This document shows positions 7,759 to 14,120 of a stretch of DNA of 21,362 nucleotides, piece by piece. The DNA is from Bacteroidales bacterium (GTDB lineage Bacteria; Bacteroidota; Bacteroidia; Bacteroidales; UBA3824). A program made the position numbers and the translations under genes. The notes under the pieces were generated by a model. The model searched no databases, was not told the DNA's origin, and worked only from the letters and a program-made list of their open reading frames with translations. Each line of letters begins with the position of its first letter. Positions within the stretch are counted from its first letter, which is position 1. The stretch spans positions 1-21,362 of the forward strand of contig JAGCNK010000026.1 of NCBI GenBank assembly GCA_017645985.1, given 5' to 3'.

Positions 7759-8447
7759 TGATAAATATCGAAAACAAACAATGCGGCAACTGCAAGTTCA
7801 GAGAACTGCTCTGCCACGGACTTTCAGAACAAGACCTGAACTCGCTAATCAGCCAGTCTCAAATGCGCAGATACGCCAAAGGCGACGCCATTTTGCGACA
7901 AGGTTTAAAATCCACAGAGCTCATATACCTGTCGAAAGGTATTGTGAAATTCGTGCTTGAAGATACAGGCCGCGAATTTATCGTTGCCATCGACAAGGCG
8001 CAGACTCTTCTGGGACTTGCCAACATTCTCAACGAGGATGTCAACTATTTCACTGTTCGTGCCGTTTCGGAATGCACAGGATGCGCCATCAACCTTTCGC
8101 GGTTCAAGCTGCTGATGCTCAACAACCGCAACTTCATGTTTGAAATCATGAGTCTGTCAACACAGATGTTTCGCGGAGCTATCAACAACTTTATCAGCAT
8201 TGCCCGCAAGCAGAGCAACGGACGTATCGCCGACGTGCTGCTCTACCTCAGCGACAACATCTACTGCTCAAGGTCGTTCTCGCTGTCGTTTTCAAGACAG
8301 GAACTCGCCGACTATGCAGGATGTAGCAAGGAACAGATTATCCACACGTTGCGCAATTTTGCCGCCGACAACATCATTTCGGCAAGCGGAAAAAAGATTG
8401 AGATTATCGACTACGACCGCCTGAAAACCATCAGCCGTATAGGATAA
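7758..8447 (+). CDS. Crp/Fnr-family transcriptional regulator with FNR-like cysteines
   Basis: Cytoplasmic DNA-binding regulator of 229 residues. A cyclic-nucleotide-binding-like beta-roll spans about 25-120, a dimerisation helix about 122-152 and a C-terminal winged helix-turn-helix about 153-222. The N-terminus has C9, C12 and C19 (C-x2-C-x6-C) and there is a C106/C109 pair. C109 falls where E. coli FNR has C122, the fourth ligand of its oxygen-sensing [4Fe-4S] cluster; FNR's other ligands are C-x2-C-x5-C. An iron-sulfur sensor is therefore plausible but not proven. The recognition helix reads SKEQIIHTLRNF (190-201), with K191, E192 and H196 at the places of CRP R180, E181 and R185, so its DNA target may differ from CRP/FNR sites. 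Its ATG overlaps the previous stop codon (TAATG), so it is probably translated together with the (p)ppGpp enzyme. Confidence 0.88.
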   Translation: MINIENKQCGNCKFRELLCHGLSEQDLNSLISQSQMRRYAKGDAILRQGLKSTELIYLSKGIVKFVLEDTGREFIVAIDKAQTLLGLANILNEDVNYFTVRAVSECTGCAINLSRFKLLMLNNRNFMFEIMSLSTQMFRGAINNFISIARKQSNGRIADVLLYLSDNIYCSRSFSLSFSRQELADYAGCSKEQIIHTLRNFAADNIISASGKKIEIIDYDRLKTISRIG

Positions 8448-8535
8448 ATCATTTTTTCAAAACTTTTTTGGTAATATTGTTTACAATTTAAAAAATAATG
8501 CGTATATTGCGTCAAAAATTCAATACAATATTACA

Positions 8536-9012
8536 ATGAAACTCAAAATAGAATACAAGGATAAACAGAAATTCGGCAAGGAGGATTTGCTGATGATGAA
8601 GCAGTTCATCGACCAGAAGAAAATCTCGGGACTGAAAAAAATCGAATTAGAGCAGAAAAAAATCAAGAAAGGCGAAATGGGAGCCGGCATAGGCGCGGCG
8701 CTCGTTGGTCTTGTAGGCAGCCTCACCGACCCGCTCACAACCCTGTGCAGCGCGGTGGTAGAATGGGTACGCCTTCACCGTAGCGACGTAAAACTGCGTC
8801 TCGACAACGGCGAGGAGCTTGTGATATCTGCCAACCTCTGCCGCTCTAAAAAAGCCATCAACGACATTGTGGAGACCTTTGTGAACAAGTCGATGGAAAT
8901 CCGCCAGAAAGCTCCCGGCACCAAGAAAGACAAGCCTCTTCCTCCCCCGCCCCACGCTCCTGCCAAGCCCGAAGAGCAGAGCAAAGAGCAGCCAAAGGAG
9001 CACAAGGATTAG
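8536..9012 (+). CDS. Small protein resembling the EACC1 domain, with proline-rich tail
   Basis: A 158-residue protein of unknown function. It begins with a beta-strand (MKLKIEY) and a lysine-rich helical region. Then come GEMGAG (46-51), a glycine/leucine-rich stretch (52-70), a helix with VVEWVRLHRSDVKLRL (74-89), a strand DNGEELVIS (90-98) and a last helix (104-119). This order (GxMG, small-residue stretch, W-x-R-x-R-xDV, xDGxxxxI) is what I remember of EACC1, effector-associated constant component 1. That domain was described by comparative genomics next to caspase-like, TIR or trypsin effectors in predicted conflict systems. The match is from memory, not a search. The tail (131-158) has PLPPPPHAPAKP and then Glu/Lys/Gln repeats, probably disordered. 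No signal peptide is clear. Upstream, TATATTGC at 8503-8510 is a weak -7-like element. The 3' end overlaps the convergent gene by four bases, and no effector gene is adjacent. Confidence 0.7.
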   Translation: MKLKIEYKDKQKFGKEDLLMMKQFIDQKKISGLKKIELEQKKIKKGEMGAGIGAALVGLVGSLTDPLTTLCSAVVEWVRLHRSDVKLRLDNGEELVISANLCRSKKAINDIVETFVNKSMEIRQKAPGTKKDKPLPPPPHAPAKPEEQSKEQPKEHKD

Positions 9013-9206
9013 AGTTCCTTCTCGTCACGTTTGCGGAGGGCGCGACGCCACATAAACATACACACCGATACGGCGGAGGCTATGTACATTACTATGCCTT
9101 CGTCGAATCCCAATTGTATCGTGCGTAGCACTGCTATGATAAGGCATACTGCGGCCATACATATCCACAGCACCTCCATCGGATTTTTTCTCTCTTTCTG
9201 TTTCAT
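9009..9206 (-). CDS. Small two-helix membrane protein
   Basis: Unknown 65-residue protein. A basic N-terminus (MKQKERKNPM) precedes a hydrophobic helix at about 11-27. A short loop with acidic residues (QLGFDEG) follows, then a second helix at about 38-54 and a basic, charged end (RRALRKRDEKEL). Both ends are predicted to be cytoplasmic. Its ATG overlaps the lptC stop codon in an ATGA arrangement, so it belongs to that operon and is probably translated by coupling. I recall similar small membrane proteins after lptC in other Bacteroidales, but not a function. It may support LPS transport or simply be a conserved membrane protein. Its stop codon overlaps the stop of the plus-strand gene, and no terminator is visible between them. 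Confidence 0.75.
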   Translation of the reverse strand: MKQKERKNPMEVLWICMAAVCLIIAVLRTIQLGFDEGIVMYIASAVSVCMFMWRRALRKRDEKEL

Positions 9207-9814
9207 TGTTCCACGTTGGTTGAATCTGCCACCACTGACGACGACACGTTGAGTTCCTGATACTCGTTTCTTAGTTCCACCACGCCGTTGACATCCAGGA
9301 AACGGTAGTTTTTGAATGTAAGGTCGCTTTCAAAGCCGCTCTTGCCGTCGATCACAAATCCGTCGCCGGGCTGAGCCACCATCACACGCTTAACCGAAAA
9401 AATCTTCTGCTTGTTTTCGTCGCAAAAAATCTGCTCGGTTTTCAATGTGGTGCCGTCGTCGTTTGTTATCACCACGTTGCGGCGGGCTTCGTAAAGGTGC
9501 TTTTTCTTATAATACACGGCATAGTCGGCAGTAAGCCTCGACTTCTGCTTAAGCTCCTCGTCGTAGAAAATCACGTCCACGCCCTTGGGAAACTCCAAAT
9601 AAGAAGCCACGTCGCCATGCTCGTAGTCGTCGGCCTGCGGAGCGGTAACAGTGGTGCGCATCTTGTGCGACGAATAGTATTTCAGGTCGAGATTCTCAAC
9701 CGACTGCTGCGGAAATGTGGCGTCGATGTTGTAGTTGTTGAGCTGCTCCATCTTCGACGAGCAGGCCTGCACAGCGCACAAAACCACCAGAAACAACAAT
9801 AATTTATAATTCAT
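9203..9814 (-). CDS. lptC: LPS export periplasmic protein LptC (lipoprotein form)
   Basis: LptC takes lipopolysaccharide from the LptB2FG transporter in the inner membrane and passes it to LptA. This 203-residue protein has a hydrophobic leader ending in VQAC (15-18), a probable lipobox with C18 lipidated, whereas E. coli LptC is held by a transmembrane helix. The body has the beta-jellyroll pattern of the LptC/LptA family. It includes YLEFPKGVDVIFYDEE and LTADYAVYYKKKHLYEARRNV, followed by a TLKTEQIFCDENKQKIFS segment typical of LptC (LxTexLxwd). It lies in the run coaX, OMP, TPR, lptC, small membrane protein on the minus strand. A palindromic repeat separates it from the TPR gene, and it overlaps the downstream gene by four bases. 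Confidence 0.88.
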   Translation of the reverse strand: MNYKLLLFLVVLCAVQACSSKMEQLNNYNIDATFPQQSVENLDLKYYSSHKMRTTVTAPQADDYEHGDVASYLEFPKGVDVIFYDEELKQKSRLTADYAVYYKKKHLYEARRNVVITNDDGTTLKTEQIFCDENKQKIFSVKRVMVAQPGDGFVIDGKSGFESDLTFKNYRFLDVNGVVELRNEYQELNVSSSVVADSTNVEQ

Positions 9815-9832
9815 AATTCCTTTCTAAAAAAA

Positions 9833-9885
9833 TGTAGGGACGTGCTATTAAAAAATGTAGAGACGTGCCATGGCACGTCTCTACA
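9833..9885. repeat. Palindromic repeat with a degenerate half copy (REP/MITE-like)
   Basis: Bases 9856-9885 form a perfect 30-bp palindrome with arm TGTAGAGACGTGCCA and no spacer. A related single arm, TGTAGGGACGTGCTAT, lies at 9833-9848 and matches 14 of 16 bases of 9856-9871. Each arm is preceded by a short A-run, so the pair looks like a direct repeat of which one copy is only half. A weaker hairpin (AAACAA at 9885-9890 with TTGTTT at 9895-9900) follows. The element fills most of the 95-base gap between the TPR gene and lptC. In RNA it would form a strong hairpin that could end or protect the upstream message. Palindromes of the GTAGAGACG...CGTCTCTAC type recur in many bacterial genomes as I recall; copy number here cannot be tested. 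Confidence 0.8.
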
Positions 9886-9909
9886 AACAATTTATTGTTT
9901 AAACCATGA

Positions 9910-11583
9910 TTAGAATCTTGCGGTTGTAGTCTCGCCGATCCATCCGCCGATAGTTACCGAAGCGCCGTTGGTTACAGAGTGCATGAATGCTTCCTCCTTG
10001 TTGGGGCACTGCGAACGGTATCCACCGATAAGCTTGTTGACGTCGGATGTTACGCTGGGGTCAACAGCCTTAGCACGGTTGAGCTTGTCGATTACCAACC
10101 AGAATACCTGCTGATGGTCGAATGCGCTCTCGCCGATAGAGTTGGCTGTCTGAGCGTACATTGTGGCAATCAGGATGTAAGGCTGACCGTAGTTGGCTTT
10201 GTGCTCGAGAGCCTTGTTGCAGTATGTGCGAGCCGAGCTGTACTGTTTCTGTTTGTAAAGGTCTACAGCGATTGAGTAGTTGTAGTTGGCCTTCATAGAG
10301 TCAGCTGTGGCAAATCCGATAGCCTTCTTGTAGTTTTCGATAGCTTCGTCGTAGCGTCCTTTTTTGTCGAGCATACGGCCAAGGCTGCGGCAAGCGAGCT
10401 CGGAGGGCTCTTTAGCGGTAAGCTTGATAGTAGCGTCCTCGTAGAGCTTGAGGTCGGTGCAACCCTTTCTGTCGAGGATGTTAACAATCTTGCGGAGCAG
10501 CTCCACGTCTTCGGGATTCTGTTTGAAACGGGGCTCGAAAGCCTTGTTGAGAGTTTCGCACTGAGCGGCGGTGCTGTTAGAGAAGAGCTGGTCAACGCCT
10601 GTGATCACAGTGTTGCAGTTGTCGAGTTCTTTCTGAGTTTTAGCAGGATCTTTCTCCTTGCCGCCTTCGATACGGGCTGTGAGGTCGGTACGCTGCTTCT
10701 GAAGAATATCAGTGAGAAGCAGGTACTGGTCAACAACTTGAGAAGCGTCGATTTTTTCTGCGTTGTACATGTCGATGGTAGCCTTCATAGTTGTCTGGAT
10801 AACAGCTACTTCGGTTTTCTCCTTACCAAGTTCTACCGACTTGTTGAGAGTTTCGTAGTACGCATCGATCATAGCAGGACGGTATTTAGCCATGTCCACA
10901 CCCTTGCGGCCGAGAACGTATCCCTCGCCGTAGAGCTTGCTGGTACGAGCAAAATACTTGATACGGTTGTCGTACACCATCATAAGAGTGTCGATCCAGG
11001 GCTGCTGCTCTGTGCCGGTTTTGCACTGCTGCAGTTGGTAAACGATGATGTTGCGTCCGTGCTGGTAGATGTTGGCGTTGCACATCGGGTAGTCTTTGAT
11101 GAGCACCGACCAAGGATTGTAAGCGTCCTTGAAGTTGTTCTGCTTGATAAACTCAGAGAACATAGAGAGCTGACGTACGCAGAATGCGCTGTCGGCGCCG
11201 AATTTCTCCTGGTCTTTCATAAGCTCGGCGATCTTGTGACGCTCGCTTTTGATTTTGCCTTCCAATTCGTCGATTGTACCGGCTTTCTGCATATCCTTGA
11301 GAGTCTTAAGGTCGAATATGGTCAAAAGTTCAGAATCTGCTCCCCCGAGTTTGAATTTTTCAATTTCCTCAAGACCGTCGTTCATCTGAGCGTAAAGCTC
11401 GCGGTAACGTGCCTTGTAGGCCTTGTTGTAAGTGGTTTTGCCGGGCACAATGGCTAATTCGCCGGCAGTTTCGGGAAATATTGCCTTTACCACATCGTCC
11501 GGAGTCTGTCCCATAGCCATGCTTCCCGAAAGAAGCACCGCCGAAAATGCTAATGCTAATTTTTCCGATTTCATCTTTATCAT
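9910..11583 (-). CDS. Secreted tetratricopeptide-repeat protein
   Basis: A 557-residue protein exported by a signal peptide (about 5-25, with a SGSMAMG end before QTPDD). The middle (45-330) is mostly helical and contains charged coiled-coil-like stretches. Tetratricopeptide repeats are clear at about 395-428 (ending in GRYDEAIENYKKAIG), 430-463 (YSSARTYCNKALEHK) and 466-508. The C-terminus has a distinctive CPNKEEAFMHSVTNG segment and an ASVTIGGWIGETTTAR end, which I recall as strongly conserved in Bacteroidales relatives. Function is not established; TPRs suggest protein-protein contacts in the periplasm. Codon use resembles rpsA, suggesting high expression. Start: ATG at 11583, with a second in-frame ATG at 11574 (MKSEK) equally possible. 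It lies between the outer-membrane barrel gene (38-base gap) and lptC. Confidence 0.85.
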   Translation of the reverse strand: MIKMKSEKLALAFSAVLLSGSMAMGQTPDDVVKAIFPETAGELAIVPGKTTYNKAYKARYRELYAQMNDGLEEIEKFKLGGADSELLTIFDLKTLKDMQKAGTIDELEGKIKSERHKIAELMKDQEKFGADSAFCVRQLSMFSEFIKQNNFKDAYNPWSVLIKDYPMCNANIYQHGRNIIVYQLQQCKTGTEQQPWIDTLMMVYDNRIKYFARTSKLYGEGYVLGRKGVDMAKYRPAMIDAYYETLNKSVELGKEKTEVAVIQTTMKATIDMYNAEKIDASQVVDQYLLLTDILQKQRTDLTARIEGGKEKDPAKTQKELDNCNTVITGVDQLFSNSTAAQCETLNKAFEPRFKQNPEDVELLRKIVNILDRKGCTDLKLYEDATIKLTAKEPSELACRSLGRMLDKKGRYDEAIENYKKAIGFATADSMKANYNYSIAVDLYKQKQYSSARTYCNKALEHKANYGQPYILIATMYAQTANSIGESAFDHQQVFWLVIDKLNRAKAVDPSVTSDVNKLIGGYRSQCPNKEEAFMHSVTNGASVTIGGWIGETTTARF

Positions 11584-11621
11584 AATACTAAAATTTAAAA
11601 ATTTAAAAAATTGATTCTACT

Positions 11622-12932
11622 CTATTGAAATTTCCTCTTTACAAACCAAACGTCATGTATAGTAACGTTGAAATGGAGTAAAAAGTATTTTTCTTCATAC
11701 AAATTGTTGCTTGTAGTACCCCTCTTGCCCATATCGCATCCGATATTGAGCAGAATGGATCTCAACGGAAGGCCTAATCCAAAAGTCATGCCCTGATTTT
11801 TGATGGTTGTGCCGTTGAGTTCAAGGTATGTGTCCTCGGTGTGAAATCCGACACGGTACATTATTGTTTTGAAAAAGCGTGTCGAATAGCGGTCGGTCAC
11901 ATACTCAACTCCCGCAGCCAGGAATGTGCTCTTGCGCAGGGGAGCGTTGTTTTCGCCTTCTAAGTCAAAGTTCGTCCAGTCTTGAAACGCGTAGTCGGCT
12001 GTTATGCTGAGGCGGTCGTAAATATCAACCGATGCTCCAACGCCGATTTTCTTCGGCAGCGTTACGTTGCTCTTTGTTAATGTATCGTTGCAAATGGTGT
12101 CGACAGTTGAAGAGGAGATATAGTTAAATTGATTTAAAATAAGCAGTTCGTTGCGCGATTTCAACTTGGTGTCGGTGCCGACAGTGACTCCTAAACCCAC
12201 TGTGAGCATATTCTTGGTTGAATCCTTGGGCGATTTGAACGATTTCTGAAAATGAGCTCCGAAATCGCAGCCGAATCCGTGCATCAGATACCTGTTTTTG
12301 TACTTGAGCGCCGAGCTGTAATTGGCGTCGGTGGCTATGACGTTTACCTGGTTGGTGCGGTCCAAGCTGCCGAAAAGGCACGATCCTGTAGCACCTATCG
12401 AAATCATTTTAAACAACTTAAACGATGTAGAGAGTGTCACGGTGTTTAATCCTCCAGAACCCTCGGTGCTCTGTGTGAAACCGTAATAAAGGTCGTCGGT
12501 GCCGTTTTGCATAATGAGGGTGTCTTTCATAGAGTAGCCCACCGAGCTGTAAGGACGGAGAGCGAAGGTGAAGCTCCACCACGGTTTGGCTGCGAATCCG
12601 CCTGCCAGATATTTAAAAGTGGTGTTGTTGTTTCGCTGGCTTGCCGACGAAGACGACACATTGGTGTATTTGGTCTCCATTCCCACGTCGAAGATAAAAC
12701 GCTGCAACGGGAGGTTGTTGTTGGCTGCGGGGTTCAGCAAGTTGAGATACACTTCGGAACTTTTGCCGATTCCTGTGCCGCCAACAGCCAGGTTGTGACC
12801 CATCTGCGGAGCAAAAATGTCGCCCACACCGTAGCGCGAGTAGGGCGAGAAGGTGATTTTCTGAGCTTCCGACGGCAGACAAACCGCCGTTAAAAGCATC
12901 ACTATCAATATTTTAATCGTTTTCAGATACAT
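11622..12932 (-). CDS. Outer-membrane beta-barrel protein
   Basis: Predicted 436-residue outer-membrane protein. A signal peptide (1-23, ending SEAQ) is followed by FSPYSRYGVGDIF, a typical N-terminus of Bacteroidota barrel proteins related to the FadL/TodX fold. Next comes LNPAANNNLP (about 66-75), matching the xNPA motif of such proteins. The rest alternates amphipathic beta-strands, and it ends in a final strand with WFVKRKFQ, a common ending in this group. No plug or TonB box is seen, so it is unlikely to be a TonB-dependent receptor. Its start overlaps the 3' end of coaX by 20 bases, so the two are co-transcribed. Transported substrate, if any, is unknown; a structural role in the envelope is also possible. 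Confidence 0.83.
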   Translation of the reverse strand: MYLKTIKILIVMLLTAVCLPSEAQKITFSPYSRYGVGDIFAPQMGHNLAVGGTGIGKSSEVYLNLLNPAANNNLPLQRFIFDVGMETKYTNVSSSSASQRNNNTTFKYLAGGFAAKPWWSFTFALRPYSSVGYSMKDTLIMQNGTDDLYYGFTQSTEGSGGLNTVTLSTSFKLFKMISIGATGSCLFGSLDRTNQVNVIATDANYSSALKYKNRYLMHGFGCDFGAHFQKSFKSPKDSTKNMLTVGLGVTVGTDTKLKSRNELLILNQFNYISSSTVDTICNDTLTKSNVTLPKKIGVGASVDIYDRLSITADYAFQDWTNFDLEGENNAPLRKSTFLAAGVEYVTDRYSTRFFKTIMYRVGFHTEDTYLELNGTTIKNQGMTFGLGLPLRSILLNIGCDMGKRGTTSNNLYEEKYFLLHFNVTIHDVWFVKRKFQ

Positions 12933-13656
12933 TGTATTGTAAAATTCTGTTTAATCCTATTGCCACTAAATTTGGCTGTGCAAATATCGTGTTTTTTAAT
13001 TTCTCTGCCAAGAAAATCGTATCTCCTCCTGTTAAAATTATTGCAGGATTGTTTAAATGCTCTTTTGCGAAACTGATATTCCACATAATTTCTGCCACAA
13101 TTCCGTTCACAACTCCGTTATTTATAGCACTTTGCGTGTCGGTGGCGATATTTTCGGAATCGGCGTCGGGTGTCACCAGAGGCAGTCTGGCGGTATGCTC
13201 GTGAAGCGAGGCGAATCTGAGCCCGAGACCCGGCGAAATGCTGCCTCCGAGGTATCTGTTTTGTCCGCTCACAAACTCGTAAGTTATTGCAGTTCCAGCA
13301 TCTACGACCAAAACATCGCGTCCCGGAAACAGCACCGTTGCACCCACTGCGGCGGCCAGACGGTCGTTGCCGAGCAGCTTTGGATTGGCGTAACTATTTG
13401 ATATAGGCACACTTGTGTCGGAATTAAGAATTACTACCTTATTGCAACGTTTTGATAATAAAGCAATTAACGAATCAGGGACAACCGCCACAGACGAGAT
13501 TATGGCGTCGGATATTTTTGAATCGTTAACAATATTTAACAATTTTTCCGAAAAAGAGGTGTCGCTGTTTTCAACAACCACGGAGCCGGTCAGCCGTTGA
13601 TGGTCAAAAAAATAAAATTTACACCTGGTGTTGCCAAAATCTATTACTATATTCAT
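12913..13656 (-). CDS. coaX: Type III pantothenate kinase CoaX
   Basis: Phosphorylates pantothenate with ATP, the first step of coenzyme A synthesis, and needs a monovalent cation. The 247-residue length is normal for this family. ASKHA-fold motifs are clear: DFGNTRCKF (6-14, phosphate 1), GNDRLAA (96-102), DAGTAITYE (119-127) and the LGGSISPGLGLR segment (136-147). I chose the ATG at 13656 because the protein then opens MNIVIDFGNT as in relatives; an upstream in-frame ATG at 13692 would add 12 unmatched residues and run into the promoter region. It is the first gene of the minus-strand operon and overlaps the next gene by 20 bases. Confidence 0.95.
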   Translation of the reverse strand: MNIVIDFGNTRCKFYFFDHQRLTGSVVVENSDTSFSEKLLNIVNDSKISDAIISSVAVVPDSLIALLSKRCNKVVILNSDTSVPISNSYANPKLLGNDRLAAAVGATVLFPGRDVLVVDAGTAITYEFVSGQNRYLGGSISPGLGLRFASLHEHTARLPLVTPDADSENIATDTQSAINNGVVNGIVAEIMWNISFAKEHLNNPAIILTGGDTIFLAEKLKNTIFAQPNLVAIGLNRILQYNVSEND

Positions 13657-13674
13657 ACGTTTAATAAGGAAATA

Positions 13675-13706
13675 TTCGTAACTTTGGGGCAAAATTACTA
13701 AATTTG
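13675..13706 (+). promoter_or_regulatory. Probable promoter for the receiver-protein gene
   Basis: TAAATTTG at 13699-13706 matches the Bacteroidota -7 consensus exactly, with TTC in place of TTG at 13675-13677 (21-base spacing). A second perfect -7 match, TAACTTTG, lies at 13679-13686 without a -33 partner. Transcription from the first would begin near 13713, about 20 bases before the ATG. Confidence 0.45.
13690..13697 (-). promoter_or_regulatory. Probable -7 promoter element for the coaX operon
   Basis: The minus strand reads TAATTTTG, a full TAnnTTTG match, 33 bases before the coaX ATG. A TTG lies upstream at only 14 bases' spacing, so the -33 element is not convincing. It is interleaved with plus-strand promoter elements in the same 76-base divergent gap. 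Confidence 0.45.
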
Positions 13707-13732
13707 CAATTCAAAACTTTTATTACTACCAG

Positions 13733-14116
13733 ATGAACGCTAAAAAAATACTCATTGTAGAAGACGACAAGATGTTATGCACAATATTTCAGATGTTTAT
13801 ACAAGAGTTAAACTATGAAATAGTGGCCACTGTGCGCACAGGCGAGGATGCAGTAGCCGCATGCGACACCTACAGCGATATCGACGTCATAATGATGGAC
13901 ATCCATCTCGACGGCAACATCGACGGCGTGGAAACCGCCAAGATTATAGCCCAGAAGCACAAGACGCCGATAATATTCATCACCGGCGACTCGTCGCCGT
14001 CAACAATCGAAGCCGCCACGCTGCAAAATGTCTACGGATTTATGACCAAACCGGTATACAAGCGCAACCTCGGCGTGGCTATCGAATACGCGTTTGCAAA
14101 ATACAGAAAAGGATAA
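13733..14116 (+). CDS. Stand-alone response regulator receiver protein (CheY-like)
   Basis: A 127-residue single receiver domain that would accept a phosphoryl group from a histidine kinase. The full active site is present: E10/D11/D12 in VEDDKML, phosphoacceptor D56 in MMDIHLDG, T84 in FITGD, and K106 in TKP. The insertion HLDGNIDGVETA (58-69) is common in receivers of cytoplasmic regulators. There is no output domain and no histidine kinase in the window, so it must act through protein contacts or a phosphorelay. It is the first gene of the plus-strand operon and is followed within 5 bases by the CNNM/CorC gene. Confidence 0.9.
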   Translation: MNAKKILIVEDDKMLCTIFQMFIQELNYEIVATVRTGEDAVAACDTYSDIDVIMMDIHLDGNIDGVETAKIIAQKHKTPIIFITGDSSPSTIEAATLQNVYGFMTKPVYKRNLGVAIEYAFAKYRKG

Positions 14117-14120
14117 AATT

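Noticed and set aside
8448..8535. Promoter for the EACC1-like gene (TTG at 8477-8479, TATATTGC at 8503-8510)
   Set aside because: Spacing is 23 bases and the -7 element has a mismatch, so it is below the standard used for the promoters listed.
10738..11457. A 239-codon plus-strand frame inside the TPR gene
   Set aside because: Shadow of a codon-biased gene; the minus-strand protein has a signal peptide, TPRs and a conserved C-terminus.
13657..13692. Upstream ATG start for coaX at 13692
   Set aside because: It adds residues (MPQSYEYFLIKR) absent from family members and overlaps the divergent promoter elements.
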